Assembly: GCA_045613065.1 (NCBI GenBank)
Contig: JAZLAH010000072.1
Coordinates: forward strand, 39,426 to 103,425
Reading direction: 5' to 3'
Origin: Fimenecus sp045613065
Lineage (GTDB): Bacteria > Bacillota > Clostridia > Oscillospirales > Acutalibacteraceae
Length of the DNA stretch: 64,000 nucleotides
The notes beneath the pieces are model-generated. The model saw only the letters and a program-made list of their open reading frames with translations, searched no databases and was not told the origin of the DNA. Positions 7,628 to 16,561 of this stretch are shown piece after piece. The position numbers and the translations under genes were made by a program. How positions within the stretch are numbered: the stretch's first letter is position 1; every line of letters begins with the position of its first letter.

Positions 7628-8668
7628 TTATTCGTTTAAGAAATCTCTTTTCATAATACATTCTTCAAAGAAAGAGTTAACAGTATCCATAATTGTCAAA
7701 TCTTCTTTTGTAATAAGAGAATAATCGATATTCTGATAAACTTCATATGCTTCAGGAGAATTAGCACCAAGAGACTCGATTTTTGCAAATATGTCGTTAA
7801 GATACTGTTCAGCATCTTTTGCAAGGTAAATATTATGATATTTGCTATCGCAAAGAATGGTTCTTGCGTTTGGATTATTGCTAATTTTATGTTTTTTGCC
7901 AACAGGACTGTTTTTCAGTGTTACCTGTAAGTCATTTCCACCATGTAATACAAGTGTTGGAATTTTGTTATTATTAATACTGTCACATGAACGAAGAATT
8001 CCTGCTTTGCCAAATCGTAAAAGGTTAATCAAATCAAAAAACGGACTGAATATTGAAAGGTTTGCTCTTGTTTTTAACCTTGCATTATCACGGATAAGTT
8101 TGTTCATTGAGTTGAATGGAGAAAATGCAGCAATTCCTTTAATAGGGGCTGTTGGAGCAATTGTTGAAACATTACAAACACTGTAGCCACCCCATGAATG
8201 ACCGGCAAGAAGAAGTGGTAAAACCTTTAAATCATCTCGTGTGCTAACAAAATCCAATGCGTGTTTCAAATCGATAATACCTTGAGCAAAACCATAAAGC
8301 TTGTCACCTTCGGATGAACAAGTACCTGTGTTGTCGTAGGCTAATACAAGGTAACCCTTTTGTGCAAAATAATTGATTTCAGTAGTATATGCAAGATGAC
8401 CTGCACCCATACCGTGAGAAAAAACAATGAGTGCTTTATAATTGTCAACCTTTGCATTGCTGTAAAGGAAACCATTGAGTGTTTGACCTTTATTAGATTT
8501 GAAACTAACAGGCATTGCATTGAGGTTATCAAAATTCTTTGCCTTTAAATATTTTAAATTTTCATTTCCTTCACAACGTTTTGAAAAACCTGCAAAGTCC
8601 ATAATTTTAATGGCAATAACAAATAAAAGTAAGCAAATAAAAATAAGAGCTATGACAAAATAAATCAT
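7628..8668 (-). CDS. Membrane-anchored alpha/beta hydrolase
   Basis: About 346 residues. The first 25 residues form one membrane helix (MIYFVIALIFICLLLFVIAI), and the catalytic domain follows. The nucleophile elbow is GHSWGG, preceded by a FSHGMGAGH oxyanion region and ending with a His in KYHN. It belongs to the serine aminopeptidase-like/acyl hydrolase group. The frame extends upstream to an ATG at 8746, but AAAGGAG sits about 7 nt before the ATG at 8668, and the helix there is a natural N-terminus, so 8668 is used. First gene of a two-gene operon with the SGNH esterase; the pair may act together on lipids or esters, which is inference. Confidence 0.85.
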   Translation of the reverse strand: MIYFVIALIFICLLLFVIAIKIMDFAGFSKRCEGNENLKYLKAKNFDNLNAMPVSFKSNKGQTLNGFLYSNAKVDNYKALIVFSHGMGAGHLAYTTEINYFAQKGYLVLAYDNTGTCSSEGDKLYGFAQGIIDLKHALDFVSTRDDLKVLPLLLAGHSWGGYSVCNVSTIAPTAPIKGIAAFSPFNSMNKLIRDNARLKTRANLSIFSPFFDLINLLRFGKAGILRSCDSINNNKIPTLVLHGGNDLQVTLKNSPVGKKHKISNNPNARTILCDSKYHNIYLAKDAEQYLNDIFAKIESLGANSPEAYEVYQNIDYSLITKEDLTIMDTVNSFFEECIMKRDFLNE

Positions 8669-8727
8669 ATAATTCTCCTTTCTATATGTATATTTTACCA
8701 TATAGAAAGAAATTTGCAACTTTTTTA

Positions 8728-8756
8728 TTGCGAGGATGGATTTCATATTGTATAAT
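8728..8756 (+). promoter_or_regulatory. Promoter of the XRE regulator gene
   Basis: -35 TTGCGA (8728-8733), 17-bp spacer, -10 TATAAT (8751-8756). The start codon follows 20 nt later with GAGGTGAT as ribosome site. Confidence 0.75.
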
Positions 8757-8776
8757 ACACTATATGAGGTGATAAT

Positions 8777-9145
8777 ATGAGTTGTTCTAAACAGTTGAAA
8801 ATTATCAGATGTGCAAACAAATTAAAACAATATCAGGTGGCTGACGCTTTGGGTATAAGCCGTTCAACGTATTGTAGTTATGAAACAGGTAGACGAAGTG
8901 TGGAACTTGAAACTCTGTCAAAGTTGTCATATTTTTACAAACTTCCGATAGATAGTTTTTTTGAAGATTCTTATGTTGAAGTTGTGAGTGAAGATGATAA
9001 TTATGAAAGAGATTTGGATGCAAAGTATGTTTCACAGCTTTCATCGGAAGAAATTTCTTTGATTGCAAAACTTCGTGCAATGAATGACGAGGAAAGGCAA
9101 GAAATTATCACAATTGTAAACAGCAAAGTAACAAGCAAACCATAA
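8777..9145 (+). CDS. XRE-family helix-turn-helix transcriptional regulator
   Basis: 122 residues. The N-terminal Cro/C1-type HTH (residues 5-60) shows LKIIRCANKLKQYQVADALG, SRSTYCSYETGRRSVELETL and FYKLPIDSFF. The C-terminal half is an acidic helical tail (SSEEISLIAKLRAMNDEERQ), common in single-domain regulators of Clostridia. It lies divergently from the alpha/beta hydrolase operon, so that operon is a plausible target, but no operator could be pinned down. A terminator follows directly. Confidence 0.85.
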   Translation: MSCSKQLKIIRCANKLKQYQVADALGISRSTYCSYETGRRSVELETLSKLSYFYKLPIDSFFEDSYVEVVSEDDNYERDLDAKYVSQLSSEEISLIAKLRAMNDEERQEIITIVNSKVTSKP

Positions 9146-9158
9146 TATCATATAGTAG

Positions 9159-9188
9159 GGCGGGGTCTTGACCTCGCCATTATTTTTT
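9159..9188 (+). terminator. GC-rich hairpin terminator after the XRE gene
   Basis: GGCGGGGTC, loop TT, GACCTCGCC (9159-9178), then ATTATTTTTT. The GTAGGGCGGGGTCTTGACCTCGCC form resembles the small palindromic intergenic repeats seen in many gut Clostridia. Confidence 0.7.
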
Positions 9189-9212
9189 GTTTTCATAAAC
9201 TTCAATTATTTG

Positions 9213-9251
9213 TTAGCCTTATTGACTATTTGGCTAATTTTGTGATAGAAT
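9213..9251 (+). promoter_or_regulatory. Promoter with inverted-repeat operator before the DtxR-type gene
   Basis: -35 TTGACT (9222-9227), 18-bp spacer, -10 TAGAAT (9246-9251). A perfect inverted repeat TTAGCC (9213-9218)/GGCTAA (9232-9237) is centred on the -35. That position fits self-repression by the encoded metal-dependent regulator. Confidence 0.6.
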
Positions 9252-9283
9252 ATGATGATTTATTTTTGAAAAGGTACAGTGAT

Positions 9284-9670
9284 ATGAAAAATAATATGTA
9301 TAATATGACATCTTCACTTGAAGATTATCTTGAGGCAGTTTTTATTATTTCAAAACAGAAAGATAATGTGAGAATTACCGATATTGCAGAATTCCTTGGT
9401 GTTTCAAAGCCAAGTGTTAATCGTGCAATAAATACGCTTAAACAAAACGGTTATCTTGAACATGTCACATATGGTGATATTGAAATCACTCCTCAAGGAG
9501 AAAGTTATGCTGCAAATGTTTTGAGAAGACATAAGTTAATTAAGCATTTTCTTATTGATACTTTGGGTGTTGACGAAAAAACTGCAGAGCATGAGGCTTG
9601 TCAGATGGAACACGTAATGAGTTCAAGCACTATAGATAAGCTTTACGAATATCTTGAAAGGCAGGAATAA
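9284..9670 (+). CDS. DtxR/MntR-family metal-dependent transcriptional regulator
   Basis: About 128 residues. The N-terminal winged HTH shows MTSSLEDYLEAVFIISK, then IAEFLGVSKPSVNRAI, and the dimerisation and metal-binding domain shows RRHKLIKHFLIDTLGV and CQMEHVMSS, the standard metal-ligand stretch (Glu, His, Cys, Glu, His). It lacks the SH3-like third domain, as MntR-type members do. It should sense Mn or Fe. The frame is open from 9230, but the promoter -10 lies at 9246-9251, so the ATG at 9284, preceded by AAAAGG, is the start. Two flavoprotein genes follow at once (2 nt, then overlap) and are probably under the same control. Confidence 0.88.
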   Translation: MKNNMYNMTSSLEDYLEAVFIISKQKDNVRITDIAEFLGVSKPSVNRAINTLKQNGYLEHVTYGDIEITPQGESYAANVLRRHKLIKHFLIDTLGVDEKTAEHEACQMEHVMSSSTIDKLYEYLERQE

Positions 9671-9672
9671 TT

Positions 9673-10920
9673 GTGTATAAGGTTGCTGTAATCGGTGGTG
9701 GAGCATCAGGACTTGCTTGTGCAATTGAACTTATGCACACTGTTAAAGAAAAGGACGAAGTTAAGGTTACCGTTTTTGAAAAGCTTTCACGAATTGGTAA
9801 AAAAATACTTGTTACAGGTAATGGCAGATGTAATCTGACTAATACCAATGCAGAAAATTCAGGTTTTCGTGGTGATGTTGCATTTTCAGAAATTGCACTT
9901 GAAAAATATAATCCTGAAAGTAATATAAGGTTCTTCAATGAATTGGGACTTTACACAAGAACAGAGGAAGAGGGTAGAGTATATCCTTTGTCTAATCAAG
10001 CTTCTTCAGTTCTTGATGTATTGCGATTTGAATGTTCAAGATTGGGTATTGAAACAGTATGTGATTATAATGCCGTTCATCTTAAATCCGTATTCAATGG
10101 TGTGGTTGATAAATTGGTAATAAACAATCGTGACAGATTCGATTATGTTGTTGTGGCATCAGGTGGTAAAGCAGCAAAGGTTCACGGTACAGACGGAGAT
10201 TCATATGAACTTCTTAAAATGATGGGACATAAGATTACTCCTGTTGCACCTGCACTTGTTTCCCTTAATTGTGATGATTTTACAAAAGCACTTAAGGGTG
10301 TTCGTTCTGTTTGTAAAATGGATTTGATTATTGACGGTAAAAAAGCACTTGAAAATCACGGAGAAGTTCAGTTTACTGATTACGGACTTTCAGGTATTCC
10401 GATTATGCAGTTGTCACGATTTGTGTCAATGTCTCCGTCAAACAATATTCATATAAATCTTGATGTAACACCTGATTTTACTGACGAAGAAATTGAGGAA
10501 TATATCTTTAATCGTCGTGAATTTGGAACGGGACTTTGTGAAAATCTTCTTATCGGTATTATGAATAAGCAATTGTGCATAACCTTATTAAAGGAATGTC
10601 ATATTGCACCTAATGGTCGTATATTCGAATTAAGAGATAGTGAAATTCTGGCACTTGCAAAGCTTTGTAAATGTTGGAAAATAAAGGTTAAAACTGCTCG
10701 TGGCTTTGATTTTGCTCAGGTTACAGCAGGTGGTGCAGATTGTTCACAGTTCAACCCTGAAACAATGGAATCAAAGCTTGTTAAAAACTTGTTCTGTTGT
10801 GGTGAAGCACTTGATGTTGATGGTGACTGTGGTGGATATAATCTTCAGTGGGCTTGGAGTTCAGGCAGAACTGCAGGCTACACTATCGGTGAGAGGATAA
10901 ACAATGCTCAGAATAAATGA
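9673..10920 (+). CDS. NAD(P)/FAD-dependent oxidoreductase, HI0933/BaiN family
   Basis: 415 residues with a GTG start two bases after the DtxR-type gene. The N-terminal FAD dinucleotide fold is VAVIGGGASGLACAIEL. The family signature IGKKILVTGNGRCNLTN follows at about 40-56, and the C-terminal FAD contact is LFCCGEALDVDGDCGGYNLQ. The HI0933/YhiN/BaiN family includes a bile-acid reductase and many proteins of unknown substrate, so no specific reaction is claimed. It is the middle of a three-gene operon whose next member, another flavoprotein, overlaps it by 17 nt. Confidence 0.88.
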   Translation: MYKVAVIGGGASGLACAIELMHTVKEKDEVKVTVFEKLSRIGKKILVTGNGRCNLTNTNAENSGFRGDVAFSEIALEKYNPESNIRFFNELGLYTRTEEEGRVYPLSNQASSVLDVLRFECSRLGIETVCDYNAVHLKSVFNGVVDKLVINNRDRFDYVVVASGGKAAKVHGTDGDSYELLKMMGHKITPVAPALVSLNCDDFTKALKGVRSVCKMDLIIDGKKALENHGEVQFTDYGLSGIPIMQLSRFVSMSPSNNIHINLDVTPDFTDEEIEEYIFNRREFGTGLCENLLIGIMNKQLCITLLKECHIAPNGRIFELRDSEILALAKLCKCWKIKVKTARGFDFAQVTAGGADCSQFNPETMESKLVKNLFCCGEALDVDGDCGGYNLQWAWSSGRTAGYTIGERINNAQNK

Positions 10921-12499
10921 AATTAAACTCGACCTTGACTGCGATTTTCATGATATTGAAGACGCTGCAGCCAAGACATTAAAATTAAATAAAAACAGAA
11001 TTTTGAAAACAGAAATCTTCAAGCAGAGTGTGGATTGTCGTAAAGGAGAGGTACGCTTTGTTTTTACTGTTGATGTGACAATTGACGGTGATGAAGATAA
11101 GATTATTGAAAGTCTTAACAATAATCGTGTTATTAAGTGCCAGAAATATGAATATAAAATTCCTGAATCAAACAGAAAAAGCACTTTGCCACCTGTTGTT
11201 GCAGGTTTTGGCCCTGCAGGAATGTTCGCAGCCCTTATTCTTGCACGAAGTGGACATTGTCCGATAGTTATTGAACGAGGTAAAGACATTGATTCAAGAA
11301 CTGCTGATGTTAATAATTTCTGGACAAATCGTATTCTTGATGAAACATCCAACATTCAGTATGGTGAGGGTGGTGCAGGAACATTTTCTGACGGAAAACT
11401 AACAACAGGTATTAAGGATAGTCGTTGTAGATTCGTTTTTGAGGAATTTGTGTCACATGGTGCACCTGACGATATCCTTACTAATGCGAAACCACATATC
11501 GGTACAGATAAACTTAAGGAAACAGTTAAAAATATTCGTGAGGAAATAATTTCTCTTGGTGGAACAGTCCTTTTTGAAACACAGCTTACAAATATAATTG
11601 TGGCAAATAGTTTTATCCACGGAGTAACTGTTACTGATAAATACGGCAAAGAAAAAGATATTGAAACAGATGCAGTTGTTTTGTCTGTTGGCCATTCTGC
11701 ACGAGATACTATTGAAATGCTCTATGGTAAAGGTATCAATATGATGCAAAAGCCTTTTTCAGTTGGAGCTCGAATTGAACATCCCCAGGAATATATCAAT
11801 TCTGTTCAGTATGGTGAGTTCAAAAATCATCCTAAACTTAAAGCTGCTGATTACAAACTTGCTTGTCATCCACCACATGGCAGAGGTGCATACACTTTCT
11901 GTATGTGTCCTGGTGGTACTGTTGTATGTGCTTCATCACAAAAAGGTGGAGTTGTGACAAATGGTATGAGTGAATATGCTCGTGATAAGGAAAATGCAAA
12001 CTCTGCAATCCTCGTTGGTGTTGAACCTGAAGATTTTCCAACAGAACATCCACTTTCAGGTTTCCAGCTTCAGCGTGAAATCGAAGAAAAAGCATTTAAC
12101 CTTGGTGGTGGCGATTATACTGCACCTGCAACTCTTGTTGGAGATTTTCTTAAATGCCAGAAATCAACTAAATTGGGTTCAGTAAAACCATCCTTTACAA
12201 CAGGTGTCACAATGGATGATATAAGCCGAGTTTTACCTGAAAAAGTTGTAAATACAATGCGTGATGCTTTGGTGCAGATGGATAAGAAACTTAAAGGCTT
12301 TGCTATGGATGAGGCTGTGCTTACAGCACCAGAAACTAGAAGCTCATCTCCTGTAAGGATTCTTCGAGATGAATTTTTCCAGACAAATATCCGTGGTCTT
12401 TATCCTTGTGGTGAAGGTGCAGGTTATGCAGGTGGAATCGTTTCAGCAGGTGTTGATGGCGTTAAATGTGCTGAGGCTGTACTTTCTGATTTGACATAA
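10904..12499 (+). CDS. Uncharacterised FAD-dependent dehydrogenase (COG2509 type)
   Basis: 531 residues. About 95 N-terminal residues form a small alpha/beta domain. A long FAD-binding domain follows: VVAGFGPAGMFAALILARSG, then the family stretch IQYGEGGAGTFSDGKLTT, and PCGEGAGYAGGIVSAGVDG near the C-terminus. COG2509 proteins are widespread in Firmicutes and their substrate is not known. The ATG lies inside the end of the previous flavoprotein gene (17-nt overlap), so translation is coupled. Both belong to the operon begun by the DtxR-type regulator, which suggests metal- or redox-linked expression (inference). Confidence 0.88.
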   Translation: MLRINEIKLDLDCDFHDIEDAAAKTLKLNKNRILKTEIFKQSVDCRKGEVRFVFTVDVTIDGDEDKIIESLNNNRVIKCQKYEYKIPESNRKSTLPPVVAGFGPAGMFAALILARSGHCPIVIERGKDIDSRTADVNNFWTNRILDETSNIQYGEGGAGTFSDGKLTTGIKDSRCRFVFEEFVSHGAPDDILTNAKPHIGTDKLKETVKNIREEIISLGGTVLFETQLTNIIVANSFIHGVTVTDKYGKEKDIETDAVVLSVGHSARDTIEMLYGKGINMMQKPFSVGARIEHPQEYINSVQYGEFKNHPKLKAADYKLACHPPHGRGAYTFCMCPGGTVVCASSQKGGVVTNGMSEYARDKENANSAILVGVEPEDFPTEHPLSGFQLQREIEEKAFNLGGGDYTAPATLVGDFLKCQKSTKLGSVKPSFTTGVTMDDISRVLPEKVVNTMRDALVQMDKKLKGFAMDEAVLTAPETRSSSPVRILRDEFFQTNIRGLYPCGEGAGYAGGIVSAGVDGVKCAEAVLSDLT

Positions 12500-12506
12500 T
12501 TAATGT

Positions 12507-12534
12507 TTGACAAATATGTAAGTGTTGATATATT
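12507..12534 (+). promoter_or_regulatory. Promoter of the PASTA pseudokinase gene
   Basis: -35 TTGACA (12507-12512), 16-bp spacer, -10 TATATT (12529-12534). AAAGGAG at 12557-12563 precedes the start codon. Confidence 0.65.
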
Positions 12535-12571
12535 ATAGTTACAATGAAATTAACAGAAAGGAGATTATGTG

Positions 12572-14263
12572 ATGAATTACGACAATCTTTGTATGAATTG
12601 TATGAATGAATTGTCAGGGGAAAAACAATGTCCAAAATGTGGATACCATGTTGATTCTCCACAAATTTCACCATATTTACCTTTAAAAACACCACTTGGT
12701 GGTAAATATATTATTGGAAAAGCAGTTTCATCTAATGGTGAAAGTATTACATATTCAGCTTATGATGTTGATAGAAAAACTGCAGTTGTTATAAAGGAAT
12801 TTTTGCCTGAACGACTTGCAATCAGAGCTGATGATGGCAAAACAGTAGCCATAGTCAAGAATTCTCAAGATACATATTATGACCTTTTGAATAAGTTTCT
12901 TGATTTGTGGCGAAATCTTGCAAGAGTAAGAGGCTTTTCTGCGTTGATTCCTGTAATTGATATTGTTGAAGAAAATAATACTGCTTATGCTGTTACAGAA
13001 TATATTGAAAGTCTTTCTCTTAGTGAGTTCCTTTTAAGAAGTAAGACAGGTTATCTTAATTGGGAAAAAGCAAAGGTTCTTTTTATGCCTGTGCTTTCTC
13101 TTCTCTCTAATCTTCATCAGTCAGGTATTGTCCACTATGGTATAAGTCCTGATACTTTGCTTATCGGAAGAGATGGTAAATTGCGACTTTCAGGTTTTTC
13201 AATTCCTGAAGCAAGATTTGAAAGAACTCAGATTCCTGCAGAATTATTTGACGGATATACCCCACTTGAGCAGTATGGATACGACCTTGAAAGTGGAGAA
13301 TGGTCAGATGTTTATTCATTCTGTGCAACTGTGTATCGTTCTCTTGTTGGTAGTGTTCCACAAAATGCAATTTCTCGTTCAACAAGTGATAAATTGATAA
13401 TTCCTGCAAGATATGCTGAAATCATACCTGTTTATGTTATAAATGCTTTGATGAATGGTCTTCAGGTCGACCCATTGGAGAGAACAAAAGATATTGAATC
13501 ACTTCGTGAAGAACTCTCTGCAACTCCATCAAATGTTGTATCTTCATATTCAAGTATCAGAGTACCTTCTGAAGATAAAAAAGATGCTCCTGTTTATGTT
13601 ACATCAGATGAGGAATCTCCTGTACAGATAATTCTAAAAACATTCCTTATTATTTTAGGTGTGGGTCTTATCGGATTTGCAGGTTGGCTTGTATATGATA
13701 AGGTAATCAATGCACCAGAGGAAACACCTGTAGAGGACAATACTCAGGTTGCAGAAACTGTTGAAGTTCCTAATTTTGTGAACAGTTCATATGATTTGAT
13801 TGCACAAAACCCTGTTCAAAATGACAGATTTACAATCAAGTCGGTTTCAGAATATAGCACAACAGTTGAAAAAGGTTATATCATTTCACAAAGTATTGCA
13901 CCTGGTAAAACAGTAGAAAAGGGAACTGAAATTGTTTTTGTTATCAGTAAAGGTCCTGAATATGTACTTATTCCACCGGTAGTGGATTTTGAAGCAGATT
14001 TGGCAAAAGAACAGCTTGAAAACGCGGGGTTTGTTGTAAAAATTATTGAAAAAGCAAATGATGGAAACTATACAGCAAATACAGTTGCTTCTGTTACTCC
14101 TGAAGAAGGCTCAAGTCAGATTAAGGGTAGTGAAATTTATCTTGAAGTCTGGGGAGAACCACCTGTGGATGATGGATTTAACTGGTTCGATGATGACAGC
14201 GTTAACAATGGTGATTTAACACCGGGAATCGACTTTGGAGAGTTGCTTGGCAACTTGTTTTAA
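12572..14263 (+). CDS. Zinc-ribbon, kinase-like and PASTA-domain membrane protein (probable pseudokinase)
   Basis: About 563 residues in five parts. A zinc ribbon has C7, C10, C20 and C23. A Ser/Thr-kinase-like fold spans about 40-310, with the ATP-site Lys kept (VVIKEF, K75). One membrane helix lies at about 352-374. Two external PASTA repeats span about 390-525, and the tail is acidic. The catalytic loop HRDxKPxN is HYGISPDTLL and the DFG motif reads LSGFS, so the catalytic Asp and metal Asp are missing; it probably cannot phosphorylate. PASTA domains bind muropeptides or lipid II, so a cell-wall sensor or scaffold is likely. A GTG at 12569 directly before the chosen ATG is an alternative start. 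It stands alone between its promoter and a bidirectional terminator. Confidence 0.8.
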   Translation: MNYDNLCMNCMNELSGEKQCPKCGYHVDSPQISPYLPLKTPLGGKYIIGKAVSSNGESITYSAYDVDRKTAVVIKEFLPERLAIRADDGKTVAIVKNSQDTYYDLLNKFLDLWRNLARVRGFSALIPVIDIVEENNTAYAVTEYIESLSLSEFLLRSKTGYLNWEKAKVLFMPVLSLLSNLHQSGIVHYGISPDTLLIGRDGKLRLSGFSIPEARFERTQIPAELFDGYTPLEQYGYDLESGEWSDVYSFCATVYRSLVGSVPQNAISRSTSDKLIIPARYAEIIPVYVINALMNGLQVDPLERTKDIESLREELSATPSNVVSSYSSIRVPSEDKKDAPVYVTSDEESPVQIILKTFLIILGVGLIGFAGWLVYDKVINAPEETPVEDNTQVAETVEVPNFVNSSYDLIAQNPVQNDRFTIKSVSEYSTTVEKGYIISQSIAPGKTVEKGTEIVFVISKGPEYVLIPPVVDFEADLAKEQLENAGFVVKIIEKANDGNYTANTVASVTPEEGSSQIKGSEIYLEVWGEPPVDDGFNWFDDDSVNNGDLTPGIDFGELLGNLF

Positions 14264-14273
14264 TAATTAAAAA

Positions 14274-14312
14274 GAGGTACTAACTTTAACAAGTTGGTAC
14301 CTCAATTTTTTT
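14274..14312. terminator. Bidirectional terminator between convergent genes
   Basis: GAGGTACTAACTT pairs with AAGTTGGTACCTC, followed by AATTTTTTT on the plus strand and preceded by A residues for the minus strand. Confidence 0.85.
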
Positions 14313-14319
14313 GTGTATT

Positions 14320-16488
14320 TTATGAAATTGTTATGCAACCCATAGGTTCAATGATAACACCGTTTGTAGTAACCTGTTCTCCAGTATAGTTTGTGTAAAC
14401 TTTGATACTGTTATCATATTCTGTGCAGTAAACACCATTCTGAATAAGAGAGTGTGATGTCATTCGTGAATCACGAAGACTGGCTAATGCTTCATTTGCC
14501 TTTGTGTAATATGTAACCATTTCGTTGATATTTTTGTCATAGTAATACTTTTCATCGAGTTCTTTATCAAAGGTTGTACAGTACCAATCTGCACTTGGTA
14601 AACAACCATATTCAACAGCTTTCAAAAATGCAATTATTGGGTCGGTAGCAGTGTTAAAACCAACAGCACTATATTCTAATATACCGTGAACAAGCATCTG
14701 TACAAACGGAATACCCACATAACCGATACTTTCATAACGAGAAAGAGGTGAAACAGGGATGTTTGAAATAACATCAGCATTTCTAATTGAATAGAAATTA
14801 CCAGTATCAATCATAAGCATCTTTGAAGTCGAAAGAGCAGAAACCTGTGAAGAAATTTCCGACTGAGCAAGTGTTCGTGAATATGAATTGTATGAATAGT
14901 CAGAATAAAGCAGACTACCCATATCGTTAAGTGCATATCCGTCAAAATTTACTTTTTCAGACGATTTAAGAATTTTTTCAACGGCATTTTCAAGTTTGCT
15001 CATTTTAAGATATTCCTGTGAAGATGTACTTTTCGGGAATGAGTGTACCGTTGTATCTGTGATGTTTTTCTTATTTATGGATTTTGCACCTGATAACTGA
15101 TTACTGTATGTAAGAATATCTGTGTCAATGAATAATGAGAATTTTTGACTGCTGAGATATGAATATAATTCGTCAAAATCTTTGGCTGTACCTAAAGAGT
15201 TTTTAAAATCATCAAAGTCATCTGTGTTACCATTGTTAGCGTCGTAATAAAGTCCATTATATCGCAGATATACGTTGTCAACACCTTTAGCTTTCAATAA
15301 TGTCATAAGAGAAAGTGTTTGTTTGTAATCTGAAAGAGAATGGTATTTTCTTTCACTATCCTTATATCCACCTTGAACAGAAACTACCATAGGAAGATTT
15401 ACTGATGTAACATCAACAGTTTTAGTTGAAAGCACAGAGTTCCTTATGAGATTTTCTCGACAGGCAGTTGCCATACCTGAATATGTAGCGGACTTTCCTG
15501 AAAGGAAACGGTAACAAAGAGTGATTTCATCTTTATATGAATTTCCCTGAATTTCTTCTGAATAAATATCTGTAACTTTAAATGTTGCATTTACATTGTT
15601 AAGGGAGTCTGGACCATTACGATTTGCATTAATTGTGGCAACAGAATCACCTTTTTCAATGATACAAAGGAAAGCGCTATCACCGTGTTTTATACCAAAA
15701 GCACCTATAAGACAGCCTGAATCGTTACGACTGTCAGATGTGGCAGCATCTTCACCATAAACTGCAAGAGAAATAGGTGAAAAGTCGATGTCAGTAACGC
15801 TTGTTTTTATAATTGCACCACAGCCGTCAGGAACGAAAAGGTAGTCATCAGTACCACTATTTTCGTATGCTCCGAAATTGTTGAGAATAGTAATATCCTC
15901 AAGGAAAGTACCATTTGGTAAGTGAAGAGTGTTCATATTCACATTTGCATAGAATGAACCGTCACGTAATGTGTAAAGAATTGTCACATCAGCACGGATT
16001 TCATCATCTTTTATTTTGCTGAGTTCTTTTGCTCCTGTTTCTTTGTCAAGAGCCATTGAATATGTTACGGAAATACCGTCAACCGATGCAGTATATGTAA
16101 AGTTTCCGTGTGCAACAGAGTTGTCCTGAGAATTAAGTTTGTAAATTTTGTTACCACCATCTGAAAGAGTGAGTTCTACTGCATAACTCTGAATTTCCTT
16201 TTTTACACTTGTGTCTGGTAAAGCTGACCATACAGCACCTGAATTTGTGTCACGAATAGCAACTGCAGTTGTATCCTTGTCAAATAGAAGTTCAATAAGA
16301 CCTGACTTTGAAACTGAATTGTAAGCTTTTTTGTTTGTTTTGTGGAACTGATTTCCTGAATACTTTGCTGAAATATATTCTGCTTCCTCTTGTCTGTTTA
16401 CATAAGGGACACAAGAGGTGAGGAGCAGAGAAATAAGACAGATGACCGATACAATTTTAATTAAAATATTAAAACGAGAATTTTTCAT
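14320..16488 (-). CDS. Large exported lipoprotein, DUF5696-like
   Basis: 722 residues. A lipoprotein signal ends in LLTSC, so Cys about 26 would be the lipidated residue. The mature protein starts with a Glu/Lys-rich stretch, a conserved beta-rich region (AVAIRDTNSGAVWSALP) and a long middle part with FVPDGCGAIIKT. The C-terminal half looks like a TIM-barrel (NVYLRYNGLYYD, FSLFIDTDILTYS, YALNDMGSLLYSDY, LMIDTGNFY). This is the layout of DUF5696 proteins, found in Firmicutes sugar-utilisation loci and resembling glycoside hydrolases of unknown substrate. It probably acts on the outer face of the membrane. Its promoter lies inside the sigF terminator. It is otherwise a single gene with no transporter next to it. 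Confidence 0.75.
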   Translation of the reverse strand: MKNSRFNILIKIVSVICLISLLLTSCVPYVNRQEEAEYISAKYSGNQFHKTNKKAYNSVSKSGLIELLFDKDTTAVAIRDTNSGAVWSALPDTSVKKEIQSYAVELTLSDGGNKIYKLNSQDNSVAHGNFTYTASVDGISVTYSMALDKETGAKELSKIKDDEIRADVTILYTLRDGSFYANVNMNTLHLPNGTFLEDITILNNFGAYENSGTDDYLFVPDGCGAIIKTSVTDIDFSPISLAVYGEDAATSDSRNDSGCLIGAFGIKHGDSAFLCIIEKGDSVATINANRNGPDSLNNVNATFKVTDIYSEEIQGNSYKDEITLCYRFLSGKSATYSGMATACRENLIRNSVLSTKTVDVTSVNLPMVVSVQGGYKDSERKYHSLSDYKQTLSLMTLLKAKGVDNVYLRYNGLYYDANNGNTDDFDDFKNSLGTAKDFDELYSYLSSQKFSLFIDTDILTYSNQLSGAKSINKKNITDTTVHSFPKSTSSQEYLKMSKLENAVEKILKSSEKVNFDGYALNDMGSLLYSDYSYNSYSRTLAQSEISSQVSALSTSKMLMIDTGNFYSIRNADVISNIPVSPLSRYESIGYVGIPFVQMLVHGILEYSAVGFNTATDPIIAFLKAVEYGCLPSADWYCTTFDKELDEKYYYDKNINEMVTYYTKANEALASLRDSRMTSHSLIQNGVYCTEYDNSIKVYTNYTGEQVTTNGVIIEPMGCITIS

Positions 16489-16507
16489 AACAGTTCTCCT
16501 GAAAAAA

Positions 16508-16556
16508 GGTAGAATATAATTTCTTATATTCTACCATACAATAATAAAAATATCAA
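16508..16556 (-). promoter_or_regulatory. Terminator of the sigF operon overlapping the lipoprotein gene promoter
   Basis: Read on the minus strand, GGTAGAATATAA and TTATATTCTACC (16535-16524/16519-16508) form a perfect 12-bp hairpin with a GAAA loop and a TTTTTT tail. The same DNA holds a -35 TTGATA (16556-16551), a 17-bp spacer and a -10 TAGAAT (16533-16528), the -10 being in the hairpin's first arm. Confidence 0.75.
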
Positions 16557-16561
16557 ATTTT

